Assembly: GCF_002567005.1 (NCBI RefSeq)
Contig: NZ_NUZU01000013.1
Coordinates: 16,302-80,301, forward strand
Direction of reading: 5' to 3'
DNA: 64,000 bases
From: Bacillus sp. AFS073361
GTDB lineage: Bacteria; Bacillota; Bacilli; Bacillales; Cytobacillaceae
Below are positions 36,194-44,490 of this stretch, piece by piece. The translations under genes were made by a program, and so were the position numbers. Below the pieces are notes generated by a model. That model had not been told where the DNA came from, did no database searches, and saw only the letters and a list, made by a program, of their open reading frames with translations. The stretch's first letter is position 1, and each line of letters starts with the position of its first letter.

Positions 36194-37218
36194 GCAACAA
36201 AGACATAACAATTTCAAAGGATATGTTTGCTCCTGTCCATATTGATCCATCAAAAAGTGAAAAGATTGCCAAACCAAGTTTGAATTTCTGGCAAGATTCA
36301 TGGCTAAGAGTCAGGAAAAATAAAGGTGCTGTAGTCAGCATGGTCATTCTAGTTATAATGATATTAATGGCCTTTGTTGGTCCAATGATTACGCCATATT
36401 CTTACGATACGCAAAACACAAAACATAATAATTTACCACCGCGAATTCAAGGTTTAGAAGATGTTCACTGGCTTCCTTTTGATGGAACATTGTCAAGAAG
36501 AGATGGTACTGTTTATAACGCGTATGAAGTTCGTAAAGTGGATGCCTATTATTGGTTCGGTACGGATAATTTAGGCCGAGATCAATTTGCACGTGTTTGG
36601 AAAGGTACACAAGTATCGTTATTTATCGCTTTTATGGCTGCGTTAATCGATATGGCTATTGGGGTTGCATATGGAGCCATATCGGGTTATCTAGGTGGAC
36701 GAATAGATAGTGTAATGCAGAGGATTATCGAGGTTATTGTGGGTATTCCGAACCTGATTGTTGTTGTATTGATGATACTCGTGTTAAAACCAGGTATTAT
36801 CCCAATTATTATTGCCTTAACCATTACAGGATGGACTAGTATGGCTCGTGTGGTACGTGCGCAAGTATTAAAATTTAAAGGTCAAGAATTTGTACTTGCA
36901 GCAAAAACCTTAGGTGCGTCAAATTCGTCTATCATTTTTAAACACATGATTCCAAATATGTTTGGAGTAATTATTATTAATACGATGTTTTCTATCCCGA
37001 ATGCCATTTTCTTCGAAGCATTTTTAAGTTTTATCGGGTTAGGATTACAGGAACCTCATGCATCTCTTGGAACATTAGTAAATGCAGGATTTAAATCTAT
37101 GATTGCTTTTCCTTATCAAATGATTATTCCTTCCATTATGATTGCGTTAATCATGGTATGCTTCAACCTTGTTGCAGACGGATTACGTGATGCATTGGAT
37201 CCAAAAATGCGTGATTAG
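36190..37218 (+). CDS. oppC: Oligopeptide ABC permease OppC
   Basis: Protein of 342 residues: cytosolic N-terminus of about 50 residues, first membrane segment, an outer loop longer than in AppC (residues 80-130), GTDNLGRDQFARVWKGTQ, then five more membrane segments and an EAA loop QEFVLAAKTLGASNSSIIFKHMIPN. ATGA overlap with oppB. Confidence 0.95.
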   Translation: MSNKDITISKDMFAPVHIDPSKSEKIAKPSLNFWQDSWLRVRKNKGAVVSMVILVIMILMAFVGPMITPYSYDTQNTKHNNLPPRIQGLEDVHWLPFDGTLSRRDGTVYNAYEVRKVDAYYWFGTDNLGRDQFARVWKGTQVSLFIAFMAALIDMAIGVAYGAISGYLGGRIDSVMQRIIEVIVGIPNLIVVVLMILVLKPGIIPIIIALTITGWTSMARVVRAQVLKFKGQEFVLAAKTLGASNSSIIFKHMIPNMFGVIIINTMFSIPNAIFFEAFLSFIGLGLQEPHASLGTLVNAGFKSMIAFPYQMIIPSIMIALIMVCFNLVADGLRDALDPKMRD

Positions 37219-37235
37219 AAGGCAGGTGGATGTAA

Positions 37236-38330
37236 ATGGAGAAAATTTTAGAAGTTAAAGACTTAAATATATCGTTTCATACTTTTTCAGGAGAAGTTAA
37301 AGCTATCCGTGGCGTAAGTTTTGATTTATATAATGGTGAAACCTTAGCTATTGTAGGTGAATCTGGTTCAGGTAAATCTGTAACCACGAAATCAATCATG
37401 CGTTTACTTCCTGAGCACAATTCAGAGATTAAAGGCGGACAGATTTTATTTGGTGGTAAGGATTTAACAAAATTAAAAGATAAAGACATGCAAAAAATCC
37501 GTGGAAAAGATATATCAATGATTTTTCAGGATCCGATGACATCTTTAAATCCAACTATGAAAATTGGCAACCAGATTATGGAACCACTTATTAAGCACCA
37601 AAACATGAGCAGACACGCAGCAAAGGAAAGAGCAATTGAATTATTAAAGCTAGTTGGTATTCCTAAGGCGGAGTTACGTGTGGATCAATATCCGCATCAG
37701 TTCTCTGGTGGTATGAGACAAAGGGTTGTTATCGCTATTGCTTTGGCATGTAACCCGAAAGTACTCATTGCGGATGAACCTACAACTGCACTTGACGTAA
37801 CCATTCAAGCACAAATTCTTGAATTAATGAAAGATTTGCAAAAGAAAATTGATACATCAATTATTTTTATTACACACGATCTCGGTGTGGTGGCAAATGT
37901 AGCTGACCGTGTTGCTGTTATGTACGGAGGAAAAATAGTTGAAATTGGGACTGCTGATGAGATTTTCTATAATCCAAAGCATCCGTATACATGGGGATTA
38001 ATTAGTTCGATGCCTGATATGGATACCCAAGATGATGAACTATTCTCTATTCCGGGAACACCACCAGATTTATTAGATCCACCAAAAGGGGATGCGTTTG
38101 CCCCACGTAATCCATTTGTAATGAAGATAGATTTAGAGCAAGAACCACCGTTCTTCAAAGTGTCGGATACGCATTATGCTGCAACATGGCTGCTGCATCC
38201 AGATGCACCAAAAGTCGAACCGCCAGCTGCTGTTCTAAGACGGCAAAATCAATTTTCTGGTAATGCTGATTTAGTCAAAGTCGGAAATGCTGGTCAAGCT
38301 TCATTCCCTGAAAATAAGGAGGGGAAATAA
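37236..38330 (+). CDS. oppD: Oligopeptide ABC transporter ATPase OppD
   Basis: Protein of 364 residues with GESGSGKSV, FQDPMTSLNP, FSGGMRQRV and VLIADEPTTALD. The C-terminal extension (from residue 275) lacks the cysteine cluster seen in AppD and instead carries GTPPDLLDPPKGDAFAPRNP, as in Gram-positive OppD. Ends one base before the oppF ATG. Confidence 0.95.
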   Translation: MEKILEVKDLNISFHTFSGEVKAIRGVSFDLYNGETLAIVGESGSGKSVTTKSIMRLLPEHNSEIKGGQILFGGKDLTKLKDKDMQKIRGKDISMIFQDPMTSLNPTMKIGNQIMEPLIKHQNMSRHAAKERAIELLKLVGIPKAELRVDQYPHQFSGGMRQRVVIAIALACNPKVLIADEPTTALDVTIQAQILELMKDLQKKIDTSIIFITHDLGVVANVADRVAVMYGGKIVEIGTADEIFYNPKHPYTWGLISSMPDMDTQDDELFSIPGTPPDLLDPPKGDAFAPRNPFVMKIDLEQEPPFFKVSDTHYAATWLLHPDAPKVEPPAAVLRRQNQFSGNADLVKVGNAGQASFPENKEGK

Positions 38331-39269
38331 ATGGCTGTAAATGAAAAATTACTTGAGATCAAAAATCTCAAGCAATATTTTAATGAAGGTAAAGCAAATG
38401 AAGTAAAAGCTGTTGATAATGTATCCTTTGATATTTATAAAGGTGAAGTAATGGGCCTTGTTGGTGAGTCAGGCTGTGGTAAATCCACAACAGGACGTAC
38501 AATTATCCGTTTGTATGATGCTACTGGTGGAGAAGTTTTATACGATGGAGTAAATGTTCATGGGAAAAAATCAAAGAAACAATTAAAAGAATTCAACCGA
38601 AAAATGCAAATGATCTTTCAAGACCCTTATGCATCTTTAAATCCTAGATTAAAAATAGCAGATGTTATTGCCGAGGGAATTGATATTCATGGTTTAGCAA
38701 AGTCTAAGGAAGACAGGATGGAGCAAGTATATGAGCTCCTAGAAACCGTGGGCTTGAATAGAGAGCATGCAAACCGTTATCCACATGAGTTTAGTGGTGG
38801 TCAGCGTCAACGGATTGGAATTGCACGTGCCCTTGCTGTTCAACCTGAATTTATAATTGCTGATGAACCGATTTCCGCACTGGATGTTTCTATCCAAGCT
38901 CAGGTTGTAAACCTGATGAGAAAACTGCAAAAAGAGAAGAGCTTGACCTATCTGTTTATTGCTCATGATCTTTCTATGGTTAAATATATTAGTGATCGGA
39001 TCGGTGTTATGTATTTTGGTAAAATGGTCGAGCTTGCATCTGCGGATGATCTCTATAAAAACCCACTTCATCCTTATACACAATCACTTTTATCAGCAAT
39101 TCCATCACCAGATCCAATCAGTGAACGGACTCGTAAACGGAAATCGTATGACCCGGCAAGTCATAATTACGATCCTAATGAACCAGTGGAATTTAGAGAA
39201 GTTACACCTGGTCACTTTGTATTATGTTCTGAGAAAGAATTCAAACAATACCAAGCACAATCTAGATAA
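38331..39269 (+). CDS. oppF: Oligopeptide ABC transporter ATPase OppF
   Basis: Protein of 312 residues with GESGCGKSTTG, FQDPYASLNP, FSGGQRQRIG and FIIADEPISALD. Like OppD it has no cysteine cluster at the C-terminus. Starts directly after the oppD stop, with AGGAGGGG upstream. Last gene of the operon. Confidence 0.95.
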   Translation: MAVNEKLLEIKNLKQYFNEGKANEVKAVDNVSFDIYKGEVMGLVGESGCGKSTTGRTIIRLYDATGGEVLYDGVNVHGKKSKKQLKEFNRKMQMIFQDPYASLNPRLKIADVIAEGIDIHGLAKSKEDRMEQVYELLETVGLNREHANRYPHEFSGGQRQRIGIARALAVQPEFIIADEPISALDVSIQAQVVNLMRKLQKEKSLTYLFIAHDLSMVKYISDRIGVMYFGKMVELASADDLYKNPLHPYTQSLLSAIPSPDPISERTRKRKSYDPASHNYDPNEPVEFREVTPGHFVLCSEKEFKQYQAQSR

Positions 39270-39273
39270 TCAT

Positions 39274-39309
39274 AAAAAAACGATCTCGCTTTTGAGATCG
39301 TTTTTTTTT
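39274..39309 (+). terminator. Terminator of the opp operon
   Basis: Stem AAAAAAACGATCTC / GAGATCGTTTTTTT, T9. Confidence 0.92.
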
Positions 39310-39337
39310 ACCTGTTAATGGCAATATTTAAGGGTTC

Positions 39338-39523
39338 TTATTTCCGATTTCCCCCAACTGTTTTCCATCCAGTCTGGTATTTGGCACTTTCATCAACAAA
39401 TTCACTTCGATTTTTACCACCGAATACCTTCTCACCAAAACTGTTCGTAATAACACCCATTAAGGCTGTGATTCCTACAATTAATAAAGCAACAATCGTT
39501 AAATCCAATATGTATGAGCCCAT
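39338..39523 (-). CDS. Small single-pass membrane protein, 61 aa, unknown
   Basis: Starts MGSYILDLTIVALLIVGITA, a single N-terminal membrane helix, then a polar, Gly/Lys-rich tail with FGGKNRSEFVDESAKY. A strong ribosome site (GGGAGGGG) precedes the ATG at 39523; the frame extends to 39562 but without a better site. I do not recognise the family. Convergent with oppF. Confidence 0.7.
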   Translation of the reverse strand: MGSYILDLTIVALLIVGITALMGVITNSFGEKVFGGKNRSEFVDESAKYQTGWKTVGGNRK

Positions 39524-40085
39524 GGTAATAACCCCTCCCTTAATTAGATATTTGTGGTGCAAATTTAATATCCCCTACTTTATTGTAAAAGAACTTACCG
39601 TTGATTTAAAGAGGAAATTAAATTACATCGACAAGTTTTCAATAACCAAATGAATGCGTTTTCATTTCGATTTTATAATTGAGAATAGATTTAAGGTTTA
39701 ATTCTCTTGAAAGTAGGGTAACTCAATCTTATAAGTAATTTATTTCATGAAGACCCTCGTTTTATCAATTATTGTAGGCGAACATTATAACAGATGAATA
39801 ATTATGAGTGCAAAAATACAGATAAATTAATTAAAAAATATGAAACTTTTAGGTGAATTATTCGTCTAATATAGTATAATCGAAATTTTTGAATGTTTTG
39901 CTCTAACAATATTTTTTGGAAAAAGGGATACCCTTTTAAGAAACAGTGGTGTATAATCAATGATATAAATTACTTATTTATAATTATTATTGAAATTGGT
40001 ATTACCTGATTATAACCAAATCGTTTGATTCAATATAATGGATATTAAATAATAGTCTCAATTAAAAGAGGAGTGTGAAGATCGA
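39524..40085 (+). promoter_or_regulatory. Long regulatory region upstream of spx
   Basis: 562 bp without a gene, very AT-rich. It holds a 21-bp palindrome (39849-39869, core GAATTATTC with outer TTAG / CTAA) overlapping the -35 of a promoter with TATAAT at 39875-39880; a PerR-like box TTATAATTATTATTG (39978-39992; 13/15 to TTATAATNATTATAA); and a second TATAAT at 40034-40039. In B. subtilis spx also has several promoters controlled by PerR and YodB, which fits. Confidence 0.55.
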
Positions 40086-40481
40086 ATGGTAACACTATAC
40101 ACTTCACCAAGTTGTACATCATGTAGAAAAGCAAAATCGTGGTTAGAAGAACATGAAATTCCATACACAGAGAGAAATATTTTCTCAGAACCATTAACCA
40201 TGGAAGAGATTAAAGAGATTCTTCGAATGACCGAAGATGGTACCGATGAAATTATTTCTACTAGATCAAAGACATTTCAAAAATTAGACGTTAACCTGGA
40301 TGCCATGCCGTTACAAGATTTATTTGGGTTAATCAAAGAAAATCCAGGGCTATTACGACGCCCGATCATCATTGATGAAAAGCGATTACAGGTTGGGTAT
40401 AATGAGGATGAAATCAGACGGTTCCTTCCAAGAAGAGTCAGAACATTCCAGCTGCGCGAAGCACAGCGAATGGTTAATTAA
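40086..40481 (+). CDS. spx: Global redox regulator Spx
   Basis: Protein of 131 residues of the ArsC/Spx fold. The redox switch C10-x2-C13 (SCTSC) and the RNA-polymerase alpha-subunit-interaction region ([26 protein letters not shown]) are present. Under disulfide stress Spx binds RNA polymerase to turn on thiol genes; otherwise it is degraded by ClpXP with adaptor SpxH, which is encoded at 46928-47815. Start ATG after AGAGGAG. Confidence 0.96.
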   Translation: MVTLYTSPSCTSCRKAKSWLEEHEIPYTERNIFSEPLTMEEIKEILRMTEDGTDEIISTRSKTFQKLDVNLDAMPLQDLFGLIKENPGLLRRPIIIDEKRLQVGYNEDEIRRFLPRRVRTFQLREAQRMVN

Positions 40482-40485
40482 ATAA

Positions 40486-40516
40486 ATAGGCCTTCATTTA
40501 GGAGGTCTTTTTTTGT
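40486..40516 (+). terminator. Terminator of spx
   Basis: Imperfect stem AGGCCTT / AGGAGGTCT region with a T7 tail. Confidence 0.6.
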
Positions 40517-40642
40517 ATTTAAAAATTATAGGTTATTATTTGTAGTTTCAGTGTGACTTTGCTACAATAAAAAGAATATCGTACTGCTAATTTAGGCATT
40601 ATCACGGTTTTTAGATTTTAGCCTTTTTTATTTCCCTTATTA

Positions 40643-40775
40643 GTACTTTTATCATAAAATAAAGTACACGAGTATTTACTTTTAGCCCTTTGATAATTCT
40701 TTTAGATATAAGTAAATGCTAAGGCAGTATCTGCTTGGGGGTATTTAGTCCCTTCAATCTGGCAAACGGAAGGGA
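40643..40775 (+). promoter_or_regulatory. Structured mecA leader
   Basis: Three inverted repeats in order: GTACTTT / AAAGTAC (40643-40667), ATTTACTT / AAGTAAAT (40674-40717) and TCCCTTC / GAAGGGA (40749-40775). The last includes part of the mecA ribosome site (GAAGGGAGAGG, ATG at 40785). None has a T-run. Confidence 0.45.
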
Positions 40776-40784
40776 GAGGTTTAG

Positions 40785-41456
40785 ATGGAGATTGAACGCA
40801 TTAATGAAAATACAGTAAAATTTTACATTTCATATGGTGATATAGAAGAACGAGGCTTTGACCGTGAGGAAATCTGGTACAATCGGGAACGAAGTGAAGA
40901 ACTCTTTTGGGAAATGATGGATGAAGTTCATGATGAAGAAGAGTTTGTTATTGAAGGCCCTCTATGGATCCAAGTTCAAGCACTTGATAAAGGGTTAGAA
41001 ATCCTGGTTACTAAAGCACAACTATCAAAGGATGGTCAAAAGTTTGAATTACCCATTCCAAATGACAAACTAAAAGATCTTCCGGTTGATGATCACATTG
41101 ATGAGATTCTGGATCATCATTTCAATCCTAATCATACAGATGAGGAAGATATATTGCATGAGGAAGAGACCTTAGAATTCCTTATCGGTTTTAGAGATTT
41201 TGAGGATGTCATTAGTTTATCTAATCGGGCAGGTTTAGATGACTTAGTCACAAGGCTTTATCATTTTGAGGGGAAATATTATCTATTTACAGAATTTCCT
41301 GAAGACTTATTTGAAGAAGATGAAATTGATGATATATTAAGTATTTTGCTTGAATACGGTTTTGAGACACAACTTACGATACATCGAATTCAAGAGTATG
41401 GGAAAGAGATAATTTCTGATAATGTTTTTGTTGAATTACGAAAACATTTCCGCTAA
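40785..41456 (+). CDS. mecA: Adaptor protein MecA
   Basis: Protein of 223 residues: N-terminal target-binding domain (MEIERINENTVKFYISYGDIEERGFDREEIWYNRERSEELFWEMMDEV), acidic linker (about residues 110-130), C-terminal ClpC-binding domain (LYHFEGKYYLFTEF). MecA delivers ComK and ComS-regulated substrates to ClpCP and so controls competence. In this block with spx and spxH, the window holds two Clp adaptors and one of their main targets. Confidence 0.95.
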   Translation: MEIERINENTVKFYISYGDIEERGFDREEIWYNRERSEELFWEMMDEVHDEEEFVIEGPLWIQVQALDKGLEILVTKAQLSKDGQKFELPIPNDKLKDLPVDDHIDEILDHHFNPNHTDEEDILHEEETLEFLIGFRDFEDVISLSNRAGLDDLVTRLYHFEGKYYLFTEFPEDLFEEDEIDDILSILLEYGFETQLTIHRIQEYGKEIISDNVFVELRKHFR

Positions 41457-41462
41457 CTAATG

Positions 41463-41492
41463 AACCGATTTCAATTTTGAAATCGGTATTTT
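41463..41492 (+). terminator. Terminator of mecA
   Basis: Stem ACCGATTTCA / TGAAATCGGT, 4-nt loop, T5 after one A. Confidence 0.82.
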
Positions 41493-41526
41493 TAGCATTA
41501 ATTATTTTGGAAATAAATTCTGGCAG

Positions 41527-43050
41527 GTGAGGACACTGAAAAACACGGTAAGGGTTATTCTATTTTTGTTGGTATTATCCATACTTTGGTTTTTCTTTAA
41601 GGATCGTTTAGCTAGTGGAATATTTGGAATCCTGAGTGTACTTGTTACACTGTCGGTCATATTCATAGGCTTTGTAATTTTCCTTGAAAACCGCCGCCAT
41701 CCAACACAAACGATTACATGGTTAGTCGTATTAGGCAGCTTTCCGTTGGTTGGTTTTATTTTTTACCTCCTCTTTGGAAGAAACTATCGTAAGGAAAAGA
41801 TGTTTAGAAAAAAATATTTCCTAGATAAGCAAGCTTTTTTGACTGTCGAAGGGGAAGAAGATCCGAGAAATGATGAAAAACTTAGTTTAATGGGTGAACA
41901 TCAAGGGAAATTATTTAACTTGGCTCAAAAACTAGGGAATAGCCCAATCTCCTTTGACACTGCTACAAAAATATTAACAAACGGTGAGGAAACCTTTCAG
42001 CATATTATTGAGCAATTAAAAAAGGCTAGACATCATATCCATCTGGAATATTATATTGTTCGTCACGATCATATTGGGCAGGAAATTAAAAATCTACTGA
42101 TTGAAAAAGCCCATCAAGGTGTTAAGGTACGTTTTTTATATGACGCAGTGGGTTCTTGGCAGCTTTCAAAATCTTATATTAGTGAACTCAAAAATGAGGG
42201 GATTGAAATGGTCACGTTTGGACCTGTAAAACTCCCGTTTTTAAATAATAAATTTAATTTCCGTAATCACCGTAAAATGATCATCATTGATGGAAATATC
42301 GGCTTTGTAGGCGGGCTAAATATTGGAGATGAATATCTGGGGAGAAATAAACAGATAGGGTTCTGGCGTGATACTCATTTAATGCTTCGAGGAGAGGCAG
42401 TAAGAACGCTTCAGTTAATTTTTTTACAAGACTGGTATTATATGACCAATCACAGTTTCTTAACGGCCGAATACCTATCACCTCAGATTGATCATGAAAG
42501 TCATGGCGGGGTACAGCTCATTGCTGGAGGACCGGATAATGAGTGGAGTGTGATTAAGAATATTTTTTTCTCCATGATTGCAAGTGCAGAGAAATCAGTT
42601 TGGATTGCCTCCCCTTATTTTATTCCTGATGAAGACATTTTTTCAGCCATAAAAGTAGCTGCACTTAGTGGCATTGATGTACGACTTCTTGTACCAAATA
42701 AACCGGATAAACGGATTGTCTTTCATGCATCAAGGTCTTACTTTCCAGAACTTTTGGACGCAGGGGTTAAAGTTTATGAATATGAGCGGGGGTTTATGCA
42801 CAGTAAGATTGTCATTGTTGATTATGAATTGGCCTCGATTGGTACATCCAATATGGATATGAGGAGTTTCCATTTAAATTTCGAGGTAAATGCTTTCTTA
42901 TTCCGTACAAATAGCACACAACAGCTCGTTGAGGAATATTTAAATGACCTTGAATTTTCTAAACAATTGGATAAAGAAACCTTTGATGGCAGACATCTTG
43001 GTTTTAAGGTACTGGAATCGACGGCGAGACTACTTTCGCCATTGCTCTAA
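41527..43050 (+). CDS. cls: Cardiolipin synthase
   Basis: Protein of 507 residues: two N-terminal membrane segments, then two phospholipase-D domains with HKD motifs HRKMIIID at about residue 248 and HSKIVIVD at about residue 425. Condenses phosphatidylglycerol to cardiolipin in the membrane. The start is uncertain: GTG at 41527 overlaps the ribosome-like AGGTGAGG, and a CTG at 41536 has better spacing; the difference is three residues. Confidence 0.93.
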   Translation: MRTLKNTVRVILFLLVLSILWFFFKDRLASGIFGILSVLVTLSVIFIGFVIFLENRRHPTQTITWLVVLGSFPLVGFIFYLLFGRNYRKEKMFRKKYFLDKQAFLTVEGEEDPRNDEKLSLMGEHQGKLFNLAQKLGNSPISFDTATKILTNGEETFQHIIEQLKKARHHIHLEYYIVRHDHIGQEIKNLLIEKAHQGVKVRFLYDAVGSWQLSKSYISELKNEGIEMVTFGPVKLPFLNNKFNFRNHRKMIIIDGNIGFVGGLNIGDEYLGRNKQIGFWRDTHLMLRGEAVRTLQLIFLQDWYYMTNHSFLTAEYLSPQIDHESHGGVQLIAGGPDNEWSVIKNIFFSMIASAEKSVWIASPYFIPDEDIFSAIKVAALSGIDVRLLVPNKPDKRIVFHASRSYFPELLDAGVKVYEYERGFMHSKIVIVDYELASIGTSNMDMRSFHLNFEVNAFLFRTNSTQQLVEEYLNDLEFSKQLDKETFDGRHLGFKVLESTARLLSPLL

Positions 43051-43059
43051 ACTATAAAA

Positions 43060-43089
43060 AAATTCGTCAAAATTGGCGAGTTTTTTTTA
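43060..43089 (+). terminator. Terminator of cls
   Basis: ATTCGTCA / TGGCGAGT stem (8 bp, two G-U) followed by T8. Its left arm is also half of a 15-bp inverted repeat that extends past the terminator (43060-43125). Confidence 0.65.
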
Positions 43090-43151
43090 TGTTATAAAAG
43101 GTTTTTATCGAATTTTGACGAATTTAGATAGAGAAAGGAGGAGTGGAATAA

Positions 43152-44348
43152 TTGTTAACGGCTCAAACAAAAATGGGTGAATGTATCTGTCTTGGCCTTG
43201 ATTACAAAAAAGATTTTCTTTTAGAACTTCGCAGTAAGGAAGAATTTTTTTGCCCTGTTTGTGGGGAAAGCGTTTTGCTCAAATTAGGCGATCAGCGCAT
43301 ATTTCATTTTGCCCATAAGCAAGGCGGAGTTTGTCATGATTTTTATGAGAATGAATCCATTTATCACATGGAGGGCAAACGTCAACTGTATCAGTGGCTG
43401 GTGAAACAAAAGATCCCTTCAATATTAGAGTACTATGATAAAGAGATTCAGCAGAGACCTGACATAATGTTCAAGTTTAATGGAGAGAAATTTGCATTAG
43501 AGTATCAATGTTCAACGATTCCAGAAAGTACACTTATCAAAAGGACCAATTCATATCTTCAAAACGGATATCATCCCATATGGATTATATCTAGCAGCCA
43601 AATCCATACGAAAAGAAATAATATGGTTACTTTGTCCAACTTTCAATACCTATTTTTAAGAACATCTACTGCAGGAATGTTTTATATACCTTCCTATTGC
43701 CCTGAAAAACAGCAATTTCATTTTATTGGATCCATTTCCCCTTACTCGATAAAAAATGCCTTCGCTCATCATACTTTTTATCCAATCCGAAAAATGAACA
43801 TGAATGAATTATTAGAACCAAAGAACAACAAACAAATAGATTTTTCTAGTTGGAACAAGCAAATAGAAAAATTTCTTCTTAATTGGACCTTACATCCTAG
43901 TAAACAGCATCATTCATTTCTTCATGAAATTTATAAAAGAAACCTTAATCTCTTCCTGCTGCCACCTGAAATTGGCCTTCCAATCCCTCATTCGTTAGTC
44001 ATTCAAACTTCACCGATTATATGGCAAACCTACTTATTTATTGATTGTATTGACAACAAGAATATTGGTGATTTAATAACCCTGCAGGAAGTATCCTTCC
44101 ATTTCAATAAAAGGATCCGTAGAAAAGAAATTGTCTTAAGAAATTTACCACAGGTTAAAACAGGGAAATCGGTATATGTGATACTTGATTACCTTTTATT
44201 GTTAGAGCAATTAGGTATTATTACGAAAATGGGAGCAAGCACATTTCAATTGAAACAGAAAATATTTATTCCTAGGACAAATCGCGAAAAAGAAGAAGCA
44301 AAGGTTTTATTTTTTCAAAAATATCAGCGTTTCCTATCGAATAGATAA
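43152..44348 (+). CDS. coiA: Competence protein CoiA
   Basis: Protein of 398 residues. The N-terminal zinc-finger-like module has C34-x2-C37, H52-x2-H55 and C61; a nuclease-like core follows with PD-(D/E)xK-type residues (RPDIMF ... ALEYQCS, about residues 105-125). CoiA acts in transformation at the stage of DNA recombination and is normally under ComK. TTG start after AAAGGAGGAG with 9-nt spacing. The N-terminal Cys/His module matches that of YjcD in this window. Confidence 0.9.
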   Translation: MLTAQTKMGECICLGLDYKKDFLLELRSKEEFFCPVCGESVLLKLGDQRIFHFAHKQGGVCHDFYENESIYHMEGKRQLYQWLVKQKIPSILEYYDKEIQQRPDIMFKFNGEKFALEYQCSTIPESTLIKRTNSYLQNGYHPIWIISSSQIHTKRNNMVTLSNFQYLFLRTSTAGMFYIPSYCPEKQQFHFIGSISPYSIKNAFAHHTFYPIRKMNMNELLEPKNNKQIDFSSWNKQIEKFLLNWTLHPSKQHHSFLHEIYKRNLNLFLLPPEIGLPIPHSLVIQTSPIIWQTYLFIDCIDNKNIGDLITLQEVSFHFNKRIRRKEIVLRNLPQVKTGKSVYVILDYLLLLEQLGIITKMGASTFQLKQKIFIPRTNREKEEAKVLFFQKYQRFLSNR

Positions 44349-44490
44349 ATGAAAACTAACAGAAGGGCATACTATAAAAGGTGTAAATAGTTTCCTTTCT
44401 GTGAATTGCTAAAAGGAGATTGGAAAGATAAGGAGAATACTATGTAATGATACTTCCTATCACAGGTAAATATAGAATGGAGGATGAAGG

